NCBI GenBank assembly: GCA_000985875.1
Contig: CCRI01000009.1
Coordinates: 186,001 to 250,000, forward strand
Direction: 5' to 3'
Length of the DNA stretch: 64,000 nucleotides
Source of the DNA: Neorhizobium galegae bv. officinalis
Lineage (GTDB): Bacteria; Pseudomonadota; Alphaproteobacteria; Rhizobiales; Rhizobiaceae
The notes under the pieces are model-generated. The model did not search any database, was not told where the DNA came from, and worked only from the letters and a program-made list of their open reading frames with translations. Of this stretch, positions 1 through 8,418 are shown piece by piece (within the stretch, counting starts at the first letter, position 1; each line of letters begins with the position of its first letter). The position numbers and the translations under genes were made by a program.

Positions 1-64
1 GAACGGGAGAAACCGCGGGTGGCGTCGGGGCTGTAAAGTTTCGATTGACCTGGGAGTTTTGCGT

Positions 65-287
65 AAAGACCCCTCCCGGCCTGCCGGCCACCCTCCCCAC
101 AAGGGGGAGGGATATATGCGGCACGCTCGCCGCTCCAAAAACGTGCCCCCTATCATTCACCGAAACGATCACCACGATGATCGTGGGGAAGATGGAGTGC
201 GGTGACATGCGCTATTTGGCGCCGACATCGCCGCGGGTCTCCCTCCCCCTTGTGGGGAGGGTGGCCGGCAGGCCGGGAGGGGTCTTT
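65..287. repeat. Palindromic intergenic repeat with about 47-bp inverted arms
   Basis: Two arms of about 47 bp (65-111 and 238-287) are inverted copies of each other, each with a CCGGCCTGCCGGCC core and a CCTCCCC/GGGGAGG hairpin, flanking about 125 bp. Related elements recur at 8250-8398, 21828-21967 and 24722-24900. This fits the non-coding, hairpin-forming intergenic repeats of rhizobia. Open frames through it are translations of the repeat and show no protein family. The rest of 1-599 shows no gene I can support. Confidence 0.7.
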
Positions 288-597
288 GCCGGGGACGATT
301 TTCCCCCACCCACAAAAAACGCCCCAACCTCATCAACCGCTTACGCACATTCACGTCCCCGTTCATCCCCGCCGATCCGAAGCCGCTCCATAATCGCCCC
401 CGTCATCGGATGGGAAACCGGCTTCGCGAACCGGCATTCTCCATCAAGGGTTTTCGGACCCCGGTTTCCGATGATGGCTGTCGAACGTGGTCGAACGGGA
501 ACTGACAAAACCCGGAAGCTGCAAGAACCAGCCGGGGCAGGCAAAACCACCTACCTCCCGCATACCCGATACCCGCCTGCCCCTCTCCCAAAAACAG

Positions 598-630
598 AAC
601 CGCGCCGGACAAGACGCCCGGCGCGGCCAA
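598..630 (-). terminator. Rho-independent terminator of bacA
   Basis: A 9-bp GC stem (CCGCGCCGG / CCGGCGCGG, 600-626) with a 9-nt loop lies about 35 bp past the bacA stop. Read on the minus strand it is followed by a T-rich stretch (TTCTGTTTTT), as expected for an intrinsic terminator. Confidence 0.6.
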
Positions 631-658
631 AACTGCTGTTCCAAACCTGCTGACGAAA

Positions 659-1930
659 TCAGTATGGGCGGTCGGCCGCCAGTTCACCGGCTTCGGCTTC
701 CCGTTCCAGGTAGTGCTGGTCGATGGTCGGCAGCGGCTGATCGTCGATAGCCGCTTCGAAGGCCTTGAGGCGCTTGTGAATGGAGAGCAGTTCGATGATC
801 GTCGTCCAGGAATTGACCAGATACTGAAACGAGTTGCTCACCTGGCCGAAGGCGGTAGCGATCTGCTGATAGATACCATAGGTGATCTTGCCCGCGACGA
901 TCGTCGGCACCAGCATCAGCAGCAGGAACACGGCGTCGGCCTGGATGTAGAAATATCGCGCCACGTTGAAATAGAGATAGTGGAAGTACATGCGGAAATA
1001 GTTCCTCCGCACGTTGCTGTAGAGCTCCCGGATGGTCGCCGGCTGGGCGCGGTCGGCATGGTCCTCGCCATAGACCAGTTCCTTGCGGTAGGCCGCCTCC
1101 ACGCGCTGGTTGCGGAAATTCAGCCCCGGCAGCTTGACCCCGACGGTCGCCAGAAGGACCGTGCCGAAGGCAGACCAGAAGATCGCCAGCCAGAACAGCG
1201 CATGCGGTACCTCCCCGATCAGCGGCAATTCGGAAACGTAGCCCGACAGCGCGAACAGGATCGGCAGGAAAACGACCAGCGTCATCACCGCATTGATCAG
1301 GTTGATGCCGAGGCCCTCGAGCGTTGCGGAAAACCGCATCGTATCTTCCTGGACACGCTGGGAGGCGCCTTCGATATGGCGCAGCTTTTCCCACTTCGAC
1401 ATGTAGAAGTCGTTCATCGCCGTGCGCCAGCGGAAGATGTAGTGGCTGGTGAAAAAGTCCGTCAGGATCGAGACGGCCATGCTGAGGAAGACGATCTGGG
1501 CGAAGACGATCTGAAGATCGTAGAAGTTCCAGGCGGTAATGCCCGGCTGCTTGGAAAGCGCATTCTGCAGCAGATCGCCGAACGGTCGCCGCCAGTTGTT
1601 GATCACCACCGAAACCTGCACCCCGAAATAGGTCACCGCGATGATCAGCAGCGACCCCCAGATCGACCAGCTTTTCCAGGGATGATCCTTGGCAATCACG
1701 GTCCAGATACCGCCGAAAAGCCCAAGGCAGACCGCCAGATACGCGTAGAACCAAAGGTTCGCGGGCACCAGGAAGTAGGAAAGATCGTAGGGTTCTTGCT
1801 CCGGCATCACATATCCAAGTGACGCGCCAAGACCGTCGAAGACGAAGTACCAGGCCAGGATGGTAACGATGGCCCAAACGACGCCGGACAGGAAGAACGG
1901 CTTGGGCCGGGGAAAGAAGGAATGGAACAC
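659..1930 (-). CDS. bacA: BacA/SbmA-type peptide transporter
   Basis: 423 aa, the usual length of rhizobial BacA. It starts MFHSFFPRPKPFF and carries the SbmA/BacA membrane domain, with hydrophobic segments spread through residues about 12-385. The family is a proton-driven inner-membrane importer of peptides and antibiotics. In rhizobia it is needed for survival inside legume nodule cells facing NCR peptides, and it affects very-long-chain fatty acids on lipid A. The start is GTG at 1928-1930; it gives the N-terminus typical of the family, and an AGGAAAG sequence lies upstream. It is a single gene with its own terminator. Identification is confident; a symbiotic role cannot be read from the sequence. 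Confidence 0.95.
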   Translation of the reverse strand: MFHSFFPRPKPFFLSGVVWAIVTILAWYFVFDGLGASLGYVMPEQEPYDLSYFLVPANLWFYAYLAVCLGLFGGIWTVIAKDHPWKSWSIWGSLLIIAVTYFGVQVSVVINNWRRPFGDLLQNALSKQPGITAWNFYDLQIVFAQIVFLSMAVSILTDFFTSHYIFRWRTAMNDFYMSKWEKLRHIEGASQRVQEDTMRFSATLEGLGINLINAVMTLVVFLPILFALSGYVSELPLIGEVPHALFWLAIFWSAFGTVLLATVGVKLPGLNFRNQRVEAAYRKELVYGEDHADRAQPATIRELYSNVRRNYFRMYFHYLYFNVARYFYIQADAVFLLLMLVPTIVAGKITYGIYQQIATAFGQVSNSFQYLVNSWTTIIELLSIHKRLKAFEAAIDDQPLPTIDQHYLEREAEAGELAADRPY

Positions 1931-2059
1931 GGAGCTTTGGCTTTCCTGAGTTCGAGTCGGCAGGATGTCGGAAACGACTGTTGAGCCGGAAACTAAGGCA
2001 GTTCCAAGAGAGCGGCAATGGCCCCGTCATTTTGTTACGCAATTGTAACCGCGGGATTA

Positions 2060-3238
2060 TTAGGAAGCGCTGCGCGCAACCGGGAGTGCGAGGAGAACGC
2101 AGACGACAAGAGCCGCCGCCGCGATCAGCGTCGGGGCGACAAAGCTGCCGCCGCTTGCTTCAGCGATCCAGCCGGCCGCAAGCGGGCCGATGATCTGGCC
2201 GGTGCCGAAGGCGGCGGTGGCGGAGGCGAGCGCGCGGCGCGGGCTTTCCGGCGAGAGTTTCCGGCCGATCTGCAGCCCATAGGCGGTGATCACCATGAAG
2301 GTGACGCCGAGGAGCAGCCCTCCGACAAGCGCCCCGGCGGTCGGCGGCAGCACGACCGAGCCGAGCACCCCGACCATCTGCAGCCCGAGCGCGGCGGTAT
2401 AGGCCTTGGCGAGCCCGAAGCGGTTGACCACCGGCCGCCACAGGATCAGCGAGACGGCGGCGGCCGAACCGGTCAGGAACCAGGCGAGGAATTCGACGAT
2501 CGGACCCGCATTCCCCATCCGCGCGATGGTGACGAGGAAGGTCGCGGTGATCACGTAGCCGAAGCCGAACAGGCCGTAGGAGGCGGTGAGCAGCACGAGC
2601 GGCCTGCGCCATTTGAGCGGCGGCTCGACCGTCGAGCCGGTGCCGATCGCCTGTTTCGGCAGGATCCAGGCGACCACACCGAGCACGACGAGCACGATCG
2701 CCGCACCGGCGAGCCAGTTCATGCGCCATCCATGTGCGCCATCGCCGGCCATTGCGTTGACGAGGAAGACCAGCGCCGAAGACAGCGCGATCCCGAGCCC
2801 GACACCGCCGAAATGCAGGACGTTCACATTGTCCCGGCCGACCGCATAGGGCAGCACGATCGACGAGGTGAAGATCATCGCAAGCGCGCTCGCAAGGCCT
2901 GCCAGGAACCGGATGACGACGAAGGCGACGACGGACTCGGTCGCCGCCATGGCAGCGAGCAGGATCGCGGTCGCCAGAAGCCCGCCGAGCGCCACATTGC
3001 GCTCGCGCCCGGCCGCCCAGCCATAGGCCGAGAGGACCGCGCCGGCGAGGTAGCCGGCGAAATTGCCCGCGGCGATATAACCTGCGTCGGCTGCCGAGAG
3101 CGGGATGCCCGTCATCATCCCGGGCAGGATCGGCGTGTAGAAGAAACGCCCGAAACCCATCGCCGCCGCCATGGCGATCGAGCCGGCAAAACCGATCAGC
3201 AGGGGGCGGTGCGAATAACTCGTATTGATCTGCAGCAT
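2060..3238 (-). CDS. MFS transporter, YbfB/YjiJ family
   Basis: About 392 aa, with roughly twelve hydrophobic segments and the N-terminal GFGRFFYTPILPGM region typical of YbfB/YjiJ-type major facilitator proteins (putative drug or metabolite efflux across the inner membrane). I chose ATG 3236-3238 (MLQINTSYSHRP) over the longer frame because the extra 21 residues are polar and unlike the family. It ends about 130 bp before the bacA start on the same strand. The substrate is unknown. Confidence 0.8.
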   Translation of the reverse strand: MLQINTSYSHRPLLIGFAGSIAMAAAMGFGRFFYTPILPGMMTGIPLSAADAGYIAAGNFAGYLAGAVLSAYGWAAGRERNVALGGLLATAILLAAMAATESVVAFVVIRFLAGLASALAMIFTSSIVLPYAVGRDNVNVLHFGGVGLGIALSSALVFLVNAMAGDGAHGWRMNWLAGAAIVLVVLGVVAWILPKQAIGTGSTVEPPLKWRRPLVLLTASYGLFGFGYVITATFLVTIARMGNAGPIVEFLAWFLTGSAAAVSLILWRPVVNRFGLAKAYTAALGLQMVGVLGSVVLPPTAGALVGGLLLGVTFMVITAYGLQIGRKLSPESPRRALASATAAFGTGQIIGPLAAGWIAEASGGSFVAPTLIAAAALVVCVLLALPVARSAS

Positions 3239-3440
3239 GACGCGGTTATCGCAGCCGCGCCCAGCCGCGGCAAATGAGGAATTTTCATTGCAGCGATGCA
3301 CCGGAATGATGGATCGGTATGCAAGCGATCGTGCATGTGCCGCGACGATTTGGTGCAGCGCAAGACCGAAACCGTCTTGCTGCTGACATGAAAGAGAGCC
3401 AATCTCTTACGCATCGCCATCGGGGCGCGGAGGCATGCGC

Positions 3441-3656
3441 ATGGAACATGACCTGACCCTATCCGAAGTACTCGTCGATCCGTTGATCACCCAGCTTCGC
3501 CAGGCCGACGCTGTCGGTTACGCCGCTTTTGCACAATTGCTGCAGAGCGCGGCCCGCGTCCATACGCGTCAGATGCTTGGAAACCTTCAGAGCGAGCGTA
3601 CCGACGCCTTCTATCGTCGTGTCGATGCGGCGTCTGGCGGCAACAAACACAACTGA
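3441..3656 (+). CDS. Small hypothetical protein
   Basis: 71 aa (MEHDLTLSEVLVDPLITQLR...). A GGAGG at 3429-3433 sits 7 nt before ATG 3441, which favours this start over the in-frame ATG at 3435. It is predicted soluble and mostly helical, with no recognised domain. It is divergent from the MFS gene and convergent with map. The good ribosome binding site makes it a plausible real gene. Function unknown. Confidence 0.5.
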   Translation: MEHDLTLSEVLVDPLITQLRQADAVGYAAFAQLLQSAARVHTRQMLGNLQSERTDAFYRRVDAASGGNKHN

Positions 3657-3662
3657 CCGATC

Positions 3663-3694
3663 TTCCGTAACGGCAGTCTTTTCCGTAACGGCAG
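3663..3694. repeat. Two direct copies of TTCCGTAACGGCAG
   Basis: The 14-mer occurs at 3663-3676 and 3681-3694; each copy contains the near-palindrome CCGTAACGG. They lie between the convergent small gene (3441-3656) and map. They could be a tandem duplication or a protein-binding site; nothing else supports a role. Confidence 0.35.
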
Positions 3695-3703
3695 AGGTCT
3701 CCC

Positions 3704-4459
3704 TCAATCGGCCAAGGTCAGGATCAGCGGTCCGTTGCGGGTCGCGACGATCGTATGCTCGTATTGCACGGTAGGTGCCTTGGGATCGCTGTAGAGCGTC
3801 CAGGGATCGCCGTTGCCGCCGTCCTCGGCCCAGTTGGCGCCGAGCGACAGGAACGGCTCCACGGTGAAGACCAGCCCGTCTTCCATCGAGCGCGTCTCGT
3901 GGCGGTCCGGCCAGGTCGGGATTTCCTTCGGCTCGTCATGCAGCGTCAGCCCGATACCGTGGCTCGAAAGATTGGTGATCAGCGTATAGCGGTTCTTCTT
4001 GGCGAAGGTCCCGATCGCATTGCCGATGCCGGACAGCGGCTTGCCGGCCTTCACCTGCTGCAGCCCGGTCCAGAGTGCCCGGCGCCCGTCGCGGCAGAGT
4101 TTTTCGATTTCGCGCTTGACCGGCGGCACGGCGTAGGAAGAGCCCGTATCGCCGAAGAAACCGTCCTTGACCGCCGACACGTCGATATTGACGAGATCGC
4201 CCGCTAGGATCACCCGGTCGCCCGGAATGCCGTGGGCAACTTCCTCGTTGACGCTGATGCAGGTGGCGCCCGGAAACTGATAGCAGGTCTCCGGCGCCGA
4301 TTGCGCGCCATTATCCTCCAGGAATTTGCGGCCGATCGCGTCGAGCTCGCGGGTGGTGATGCCCGGTTCCAGCGCCTTCGCCATCATCTCCATCGCCTGT
4401 GCGCAAAGCCTGCCGATATCCTTCAGCTTGGCCAGTTCGTCTTCGGTGGAGATAACCAT
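3704..4459 (-). CDS. map: Methionine aminopeptidase, type I
   Basis: 251 aa M24-family 'pita-bread' enzyme that removes the initiator methionine from nascent proteins. Visible metal-site motifs: NIDVSA and FFGDTGSS (two Asp ligands), a GIGLTLHDEP histidine region, FTVEPF (Glu) and the final VQYEHT (Glu). It lacks the N-terminal zinc-finger extension, so it is a plain type Ia enzyme. Several rhizobia carry more than one map, so this may be a paralogue of the housekeeping copy. ATG 4457-4459 gives the normal N-terminus. Confidence 0.92.
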   Translation of the reverse strand: MVISTEDELAKLKDIGRLCAQAMEMMAKALEPGITTRELDAIGRKFLEDNGAQSAPETCYQFPGATCISVNEEVAHGIPGDRVILAGDLVNIDVSAVKDGFFGDTGSSYAVPPVKREIEKLCRDGRRALWTGLQQVKAGKPLSGIGNAIGTFAKKNRYTLITNLSSHGIGLTLHDEPKEIPTWPDRHETRSMEDGLVFTVEPFLSLGANWAEDGGNGDPWTLYSDPKAPTVQYEHTIVATRNGPLILTLAD

Positions 4460-4528
4460 GGTCTGCTTTTCGTCCTAATACGTCAAAACTCGATCAGGCG
4501 GCCGGTTTCGCGCCATCGGCCGAGCCCG

Positions 4529-5587
4529 TCAATTCTTTTCTGACGTCCCCAGTTCTTTTCTGACAAGCGGCGCCACTTTCGTGCCGTAGAGTTCTATGCC
4601 GCGCATCACCTGGGCGTGCGGCATCGGGCCGATCGCCATCTGCAGCAGGAACCGGTCCATACCGAATACCTGATGCGCCGCGATGATCTTTTCGGCCACC
4701 AGTTCCGGCTCGCCGAGGAAGAGATTGCCGAGCTTCGAGCGCGCCTCGTCGAAATGCGCCCGGTTGGTCGGCCCCCAGCCGCGTTCGCGGCCGATGCGGT
4801 TCATCACCTCCGCCTGCGGGCCGTAGAACTGGTCGGCGGCCGCTTCCGTCGTATCGGCGATGAAACCATGCACGTTGATGCTGGTCTTCAGCCTGGCCGG
4901 ATCCTGGCCGGCGCGGCGGGCAGCCTCGCGGTAGAGGTTGAAGAAGGGCGCGAAGCGCGGATATTCGCCGCCGATGATGGCGACCGCCAGCGGCAGGCCC
5001 ATGGCCCCTGCCCGCGCTACCGATTGCGGCGTGCCGCCGACGGCGATCCAGATCGGCAGTTCCTTCTGCAGCGGGCGCGGATAGACCCCGCGGCCGTTGA
5101 TCGGCGCACGCTTCTCACCCTTCCAGGTGACCATCTCCTCGTCGCGGATGGCAAGCAGCAGGTCGAGCTTTTCGGTGAACAGCTCATCGTAGTCGCCAAG
5201 ATCGTAGCCGAACAGCGGATAGGATTCGATGAACGAACCGCGGCCCGCCATGATCTCCGCTCTCCCATTCGAAATGAGATCGACGGTTGAAAATTGCTGG
5301 AAGACGCGCACCGGATCGTCGGACGAGAGCACCGAGACGGCGCTGGTCAGCCGGATGTTCTTGGTGATCGCCGCAGCCGCGGCAAGCACGGTCGAGGGCG
5401 ACGAGACCACGTAGTCCGGGCGGTGGTGTTCGCCGAGCCCGAACACGTCGAGCCCTACCTGATCGGCAAGCGCGATCTCTTCCAGGAGATCCTTGATCCG
5501 CCTGGCACCTTCCGCACCCTTGTCCAGCGCTGCGGCATCGACATCGCCAAAAGTATGAAGCCCGAGTTCCATCGTGAAAAAATCCAT
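4529..5587 (-). CDS. LLM-class flavin-dependent oxidoreductase
   Basis: 352 aa bacterial luciferase-like monooxygenase with a TIM barrel throughout. Family signatures seen: the N-terminal [10 protein letters not shown] strand, the [10 protein letters not shown] motif near residue 50, and [12 protein letters not shown] near residue 110. Such enzymes use reduced flavin to oxidise or cleave small organic substrates. The substrate here is unknown. It lies about 70 bp upstream of map on the same strand and could be co-transcribed. Confidence 0.88.
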   Translation of the reverse strand: MDFFTMELGLHTFGDVDAAALDKGAEGARRIKDLLEEIALADQVGLDVFGLGEHHRPDYVVSSPSTVLAAAAAITKNIRLTSAVSVLSSDDPVRVFQQFSTVDLISNGRAEIMAGRGSFIESYPLFGYDLGDYDELFTEKLDLLLAIRDEEMVTWKGEKRAPINGRGVYPRPLQKELPIWIAVGGTPQSVARAGAMGLPLAVAIIGGEYPRFAPFFNLYREAARRAGQDPARLKTSINVHGFIADTTEAAADQFYGPQAEVMNRIGRERGWGPTNRAHFDEARSKLGNLFLGEPELVAEKIIAAHQVFGMDRFLLQMAIGPMPHAQVMRGIELYGTKVAPLVRKELGTSEKN

Positions 5588-5824
5588 TCGTTGATGCCCG
5601 TCAGATAGTTATCGGGCGCGTCCGGCGCAAATGCTAATCTTTCGAAGGAAACGTTCGATGGAATGGATGGGTCGGGTCCGACGGGCGTCGCCTGCTCCCA
5701 GACTTGGCAACCTCCACGGGACTACGAAATATCAGGCACAAACATAGGTTCAGTTTCTAAGAGAATGGTAATCCATCTGGCATATTCTTCGCGGCCAACA
5801 GGAACAACAGTTTAGGCAAACCGA

Positions 5825-7189
5825 ATGAATGACGGCACCGGAAAGCGGCCGGACTTGGACGTTCCGAACCTGCAATCATCGAATGACATCCTTATCGTCG
5901 AGGATTCCGCCGCCCTTTCGGCCCTGCTGCGGCAGCGGCTCGAACGGGAGACGACCGGCAGAACCTTTTGCTGCGCGAGCCTGGAACAAGCCCGCATGCT
6001 GCTGGCGGGGCAAAAGTTCACCCTGGCCCTGACCGGCCTCAACCTGCCTGATGCGCCCAATGGCGAGATCCTCGCCCTGCTCGCCGAATACGCGATTCCG
6101 ACCATCGTCTTCACGGCGACCTCCGAGACGGACGCTACGATCCGCTACACCGAGCGGAAGATCATCGACTATATCGTCAAGAGCGACAACAGGACGGTCG
6201 ACACGGTCGTCAAGACCGTCAACCGCATCCTGACCAACAGCGCCTTTTCCGTTCTGGTCGTCGATGACGCGAGATGGGCCCGCTCCGGTCTGGTCGAGAT
6301 CATGCAGCGGCAGAACTTCCGTGTCCTCGAAGCGCTTTCCGGCAAGGAGGCACTGGACATGCTTGACCAGAATCCGTCGATCGAACTGGTCATCACCGAC
6401 TACAACATGCCCGACATGGACGGACATGAACTCACGAGGCGCATTCGCGCAACCCGGCCTTCGGACGAACTGCGCATCATCGGGGTTTCGTCTTCGTCCG
6501 ACCGCGGCCTGTCGGCGAGCTTCCTGAAGGCCGGCGCGTCGGACTTCATCTACCGTCCCTTCGTTCCCGAAGAACTGCAATGCCGCATCGACAACAATGT
6601 CGAAACGCTGACCCAGCTGAAGCGGCTGCGTTACCTGGCGGAACGAGACCATCTGACGGGTCTTGCAAACCGCCGCTTCTTCTTCGAGAAGAACCCGGCC
6701 CTGAAGCCCGCACCGGCAAACGACGCGGTCGCGATCCTCGACATAGACCATTTCAAGTCGGTCAACGACACCTACGGCCACGAGGCCGGCGACCAGGTGC
6801 TGAAGCGGCTTGCCGGCATCCTGAGCGAGATGACCGTGGACAGGCGATATCTCGCCGCCCGCCTCGGCGGCGAGGAGTTCGCGATCTACATGAAGGATAC
6901 CAACGCCTTCCAGGCCCATTCGTTCTGCGAGGAGATGCGCGCCCGCATCCAGGCCACCAGCATCCCGGTGCAGGACAAGAGCATATCGGTGACGATCTCG
7001 ATCGGCGTCATGGAGATGGAGGAGCGCGAGAGCTTCGGCAACCAGCTCAACGCCGCCGACCAGCTTCTCTACATGGCGAAAAAGAACGGCCGCAACCGCG
7101 TCTATTCGAGCCTGACGATACCGGAAGCGCTGATCCCGCAGCCGCAGGAACCCCGTACCCGAGTGACCCGGCGCCCCGGCACCAGGTAA
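5825..7189 (+). CDS. PleD-like response regulator/diguanylate cyclase (REC-REC-GGDEF)
   Basis: 454 aa with two receiver domains (about 20-137 and 141-258) and a GGDEF domain (about 270-435), the layout of PleD, which makes cyclic di-GMP. The second receiver keeps its phospho-acceptor Asp192 (TDYNMPDMDG). In the first, the equivalent position is Gly71 (LTGLNLPD), so it cannot be phosphorylated there. The active site is GGEEF (348-352), predicted active. The four residues where an RxxD inhibitory site should sit read DRRY, so canonical product inhibition seems lost. It probably controls a motile-to-sessile switch. No kinase is adjacent. Confidence 0.9.
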   Translation: MNDGTGKRPDLDVPNLQSSNDILIVEDSAALSALLRQRLERETTGRTFCCASLEQARMLLAGQKFTLALTGLNLPDAPNGEILALLAEYAIPTIVFTATSETDATIRYTERKIIDYIVKSDNRTVDTVVKTVNRILTNSAFSVLVVDDARWARSGLVEIMQRQNFRVLEALSGKEALDMLDQNPSIELVITDYNMPDMDGHELTRRIRATRPSDELRIIGVSSSSDRGLSASFLKAGASDFIYRPFVPEELQCRIDNNVETLTQLKRLRYLAERDHLTGLANRRFFFEKNPALKPAPANDAVAILDIDHFKSVNDTYGHEAGDQVLKRLAGILSEMTVDRRYLAARLGGEEFAIYMKDTNAFQAHSFCEEMRARIQATSIPVQDKSISVTISIGVMEMEERESFGNQLNAADQLLYMAKKNGRNRVYSSLTIPEALIPQPQEPRTRVTRRPGTR

Positions 7190-7309
7190 CTTGCCAAACG
7201 ACGTTCCGAATCCGTTTTCAAGGACTTCGGGCAGCTTTCTGAATCAATCCCGAAAGCGCCTCAAGGCGGGCGAAGCCGCCCGAGCCTGACCCCGGGCGGC
7301 CCTCATGCT

Positions 7310-7780
7310 TCAGAACGTCCTGGCGACCTGTTCGAGTTGGCCGGCGACGATGCCCCAGCCTTCCTCGAAGCCCATCTGCTGATGAGCGTTCTTGTCTTCC
7401 TCCGTCCAATGATAGGCCGTCGCGGTATATCTCGTGCGCCCGTTGCCGAGGTCTTCGAATTCGACGACCGCAGTCATGAACGGCTTTTCCGACGGCACCC
7501 AGGCGCTCGTATAGGCGTCGGTGAAGACCAGCTTCCTGTTCGGCACGACTTCCAGGTAGATCCCGTAATTGGGGATCTTCTCGCCGTTCGGCCCTTCCAT
7601 CATGATGAAGCTCGATCCGCCGGCCCGCAGGTCCATCCTGGCTTCGGTCACCTTCCACGGAAGCGGGCAGAACCATTCGCCCATGCGTTCGGGCGTGGTC
7701 CAGGCCTTGTAGAGCTTGTCGGCCGGAACGTCCATTTCGCGGACGATCTGCAGGGCGTGCTTGGCGGCATTGGCGGTCAT
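7310..7780 (-). CDS. SRPBCC (AHSA1-like) domain protein
   Basis: 156 aa START/Bet v1-like fold: an N-terminal strand-helix ending KAWTTPERMGEWFCP, then antiparallel strands, and a C-terminal helix beginning FEEGWGIVAGQLEQV. Family members bind hydrophobic ligands or resemble the Hsp90 activator domain; many sit near ArsR regulators, but none is adjacent here. ATG 7778-7780 is chosen because AGGGAGA lies just upstream; the longer frame adds 12 unlikely residues. Confidence 0.82.
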   Translation of the reverse strand: MTANAAKHALQIVREMDVPADKLYKAWTTPERMGEWFCPLPWKVTEARMDLRAGGSSFIMMEGPNGEKIPNYGIYLEVVPNRKLVFTDAYTSAWVPSEKPFMTAVVEFEDLGNGRTRYTATAYHWTEEDKNAHQQMGFEEGWGIVAGQLEQVARTF

Positions 7781-7932
7781 TGTCAGTCTCCCTTGAGGTT
7801 TCACGAAACATCTCATCCGATGTTGAACCTAGGACGTGTGGCGAGCGCGATATCCGACAAGTGTCATGGAATTTTTTCGGCTCCTGGGCCAAATATCCTC
7901 GGTAACGGGATGGCAGGCATCGGGAGGGAACC

Positions 7933-8232
7933 ATGACCGAGTTCAGATTCGAGGCTGAAATCATCCATTGGCGTGGACCCTCGCCCTTCTTCTTCGCGCC
8001 GCTTCCCCCGGACCACGCCGAGGAGATCAAACGACTGTCGAAGCTTCTCACCTACGGCTGGGGCGTGATCCCGGTCGACGCGACGATCGGCGGCGTTTCG
8101 TTCTACACCTCGCTGTTTCCGAAGAACGAGACCTATCTGCTGCCGCTGAAGGATGCGGTGCGGAAAAAGACCGGCATCACGGCAGGCGACGTGATTTCCG
8201 TCGAGATGGCACTACGGCCGCCGCGGCGGTAG
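7933..8232 (+). CDS. DUF1905 domain protein
   Basis: 99 aa: a complete DUF1905 beta-barrel-like domain with the conserved WRGPSPFFF start, a WGVIPVDATIGG centre and a C-terminal GDVISVEMAL strand. GGGAGG lies just before ATG 7933. It is divergent from the SRPBCC gene. The molecular function of the family is not established. Confidence 0.8.
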   Translation: MTEFRFEAEIIHWRGPSPFFFAPLPPDHAEEIKRLSKLLTYGWGVIPVDATIGGVSFYTSLFPKNETYLLPLKDAVRKKTGITAGDVISVEMALRPPRR

Positions 8233-8249
8233 CAGGGGCGTTCGCGTGC

Positions 8250-8398
8250 GGGGCTGCCCCTCACCCTCACCCTCTCCCCGCTTGCGGGGAGAGGGGACAT
8301 GCCTCGCGAGGCCATTTAGGGCATGGAGACGGCGCGGCTTGCGTCCTTCTCCCCGCAAGCGGGGAGAAGGTGGCGGCAGCCGGATGAGGGGCAGCCCC
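8250..8398. repeat. Palindromic intergenic repeat
   Basis: Outer inverted ends (GGGGCTGCCCCTCA at 8250-8263 and its complement at 8385-8398) enclose two hairpins of the CTCCCCGCTTGCGGGGAG type (about 8272-8292 and 8348-8367). It lies between the convergent ends of the DUF1905 and sigma-factor genes, so it may also end transcription in both directions. It resembles the elements at 65-287, 21828-21967 and 24722-24900 in size and hairpin design, though its sequence is a separate subtype. Confidence 0.65.
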
Positions 8399-8418
8399 AT
8401 ATGCAAGCAACCTAGCCG

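Noticed and set aside
45..653. 202-codon open frame near the left edge
   Set aside because: It translates the palindromic repeat and has no ribosome site or protein-family character; several frames overlap it equally well.
2018..3277. 419-codon plus-strand frame opposite the MFS gene
   Set aside because: Low-complexity Arg/Gly/Asp-rich translation, antisense to a clear membrane protein; a typical GC-rich shadow.
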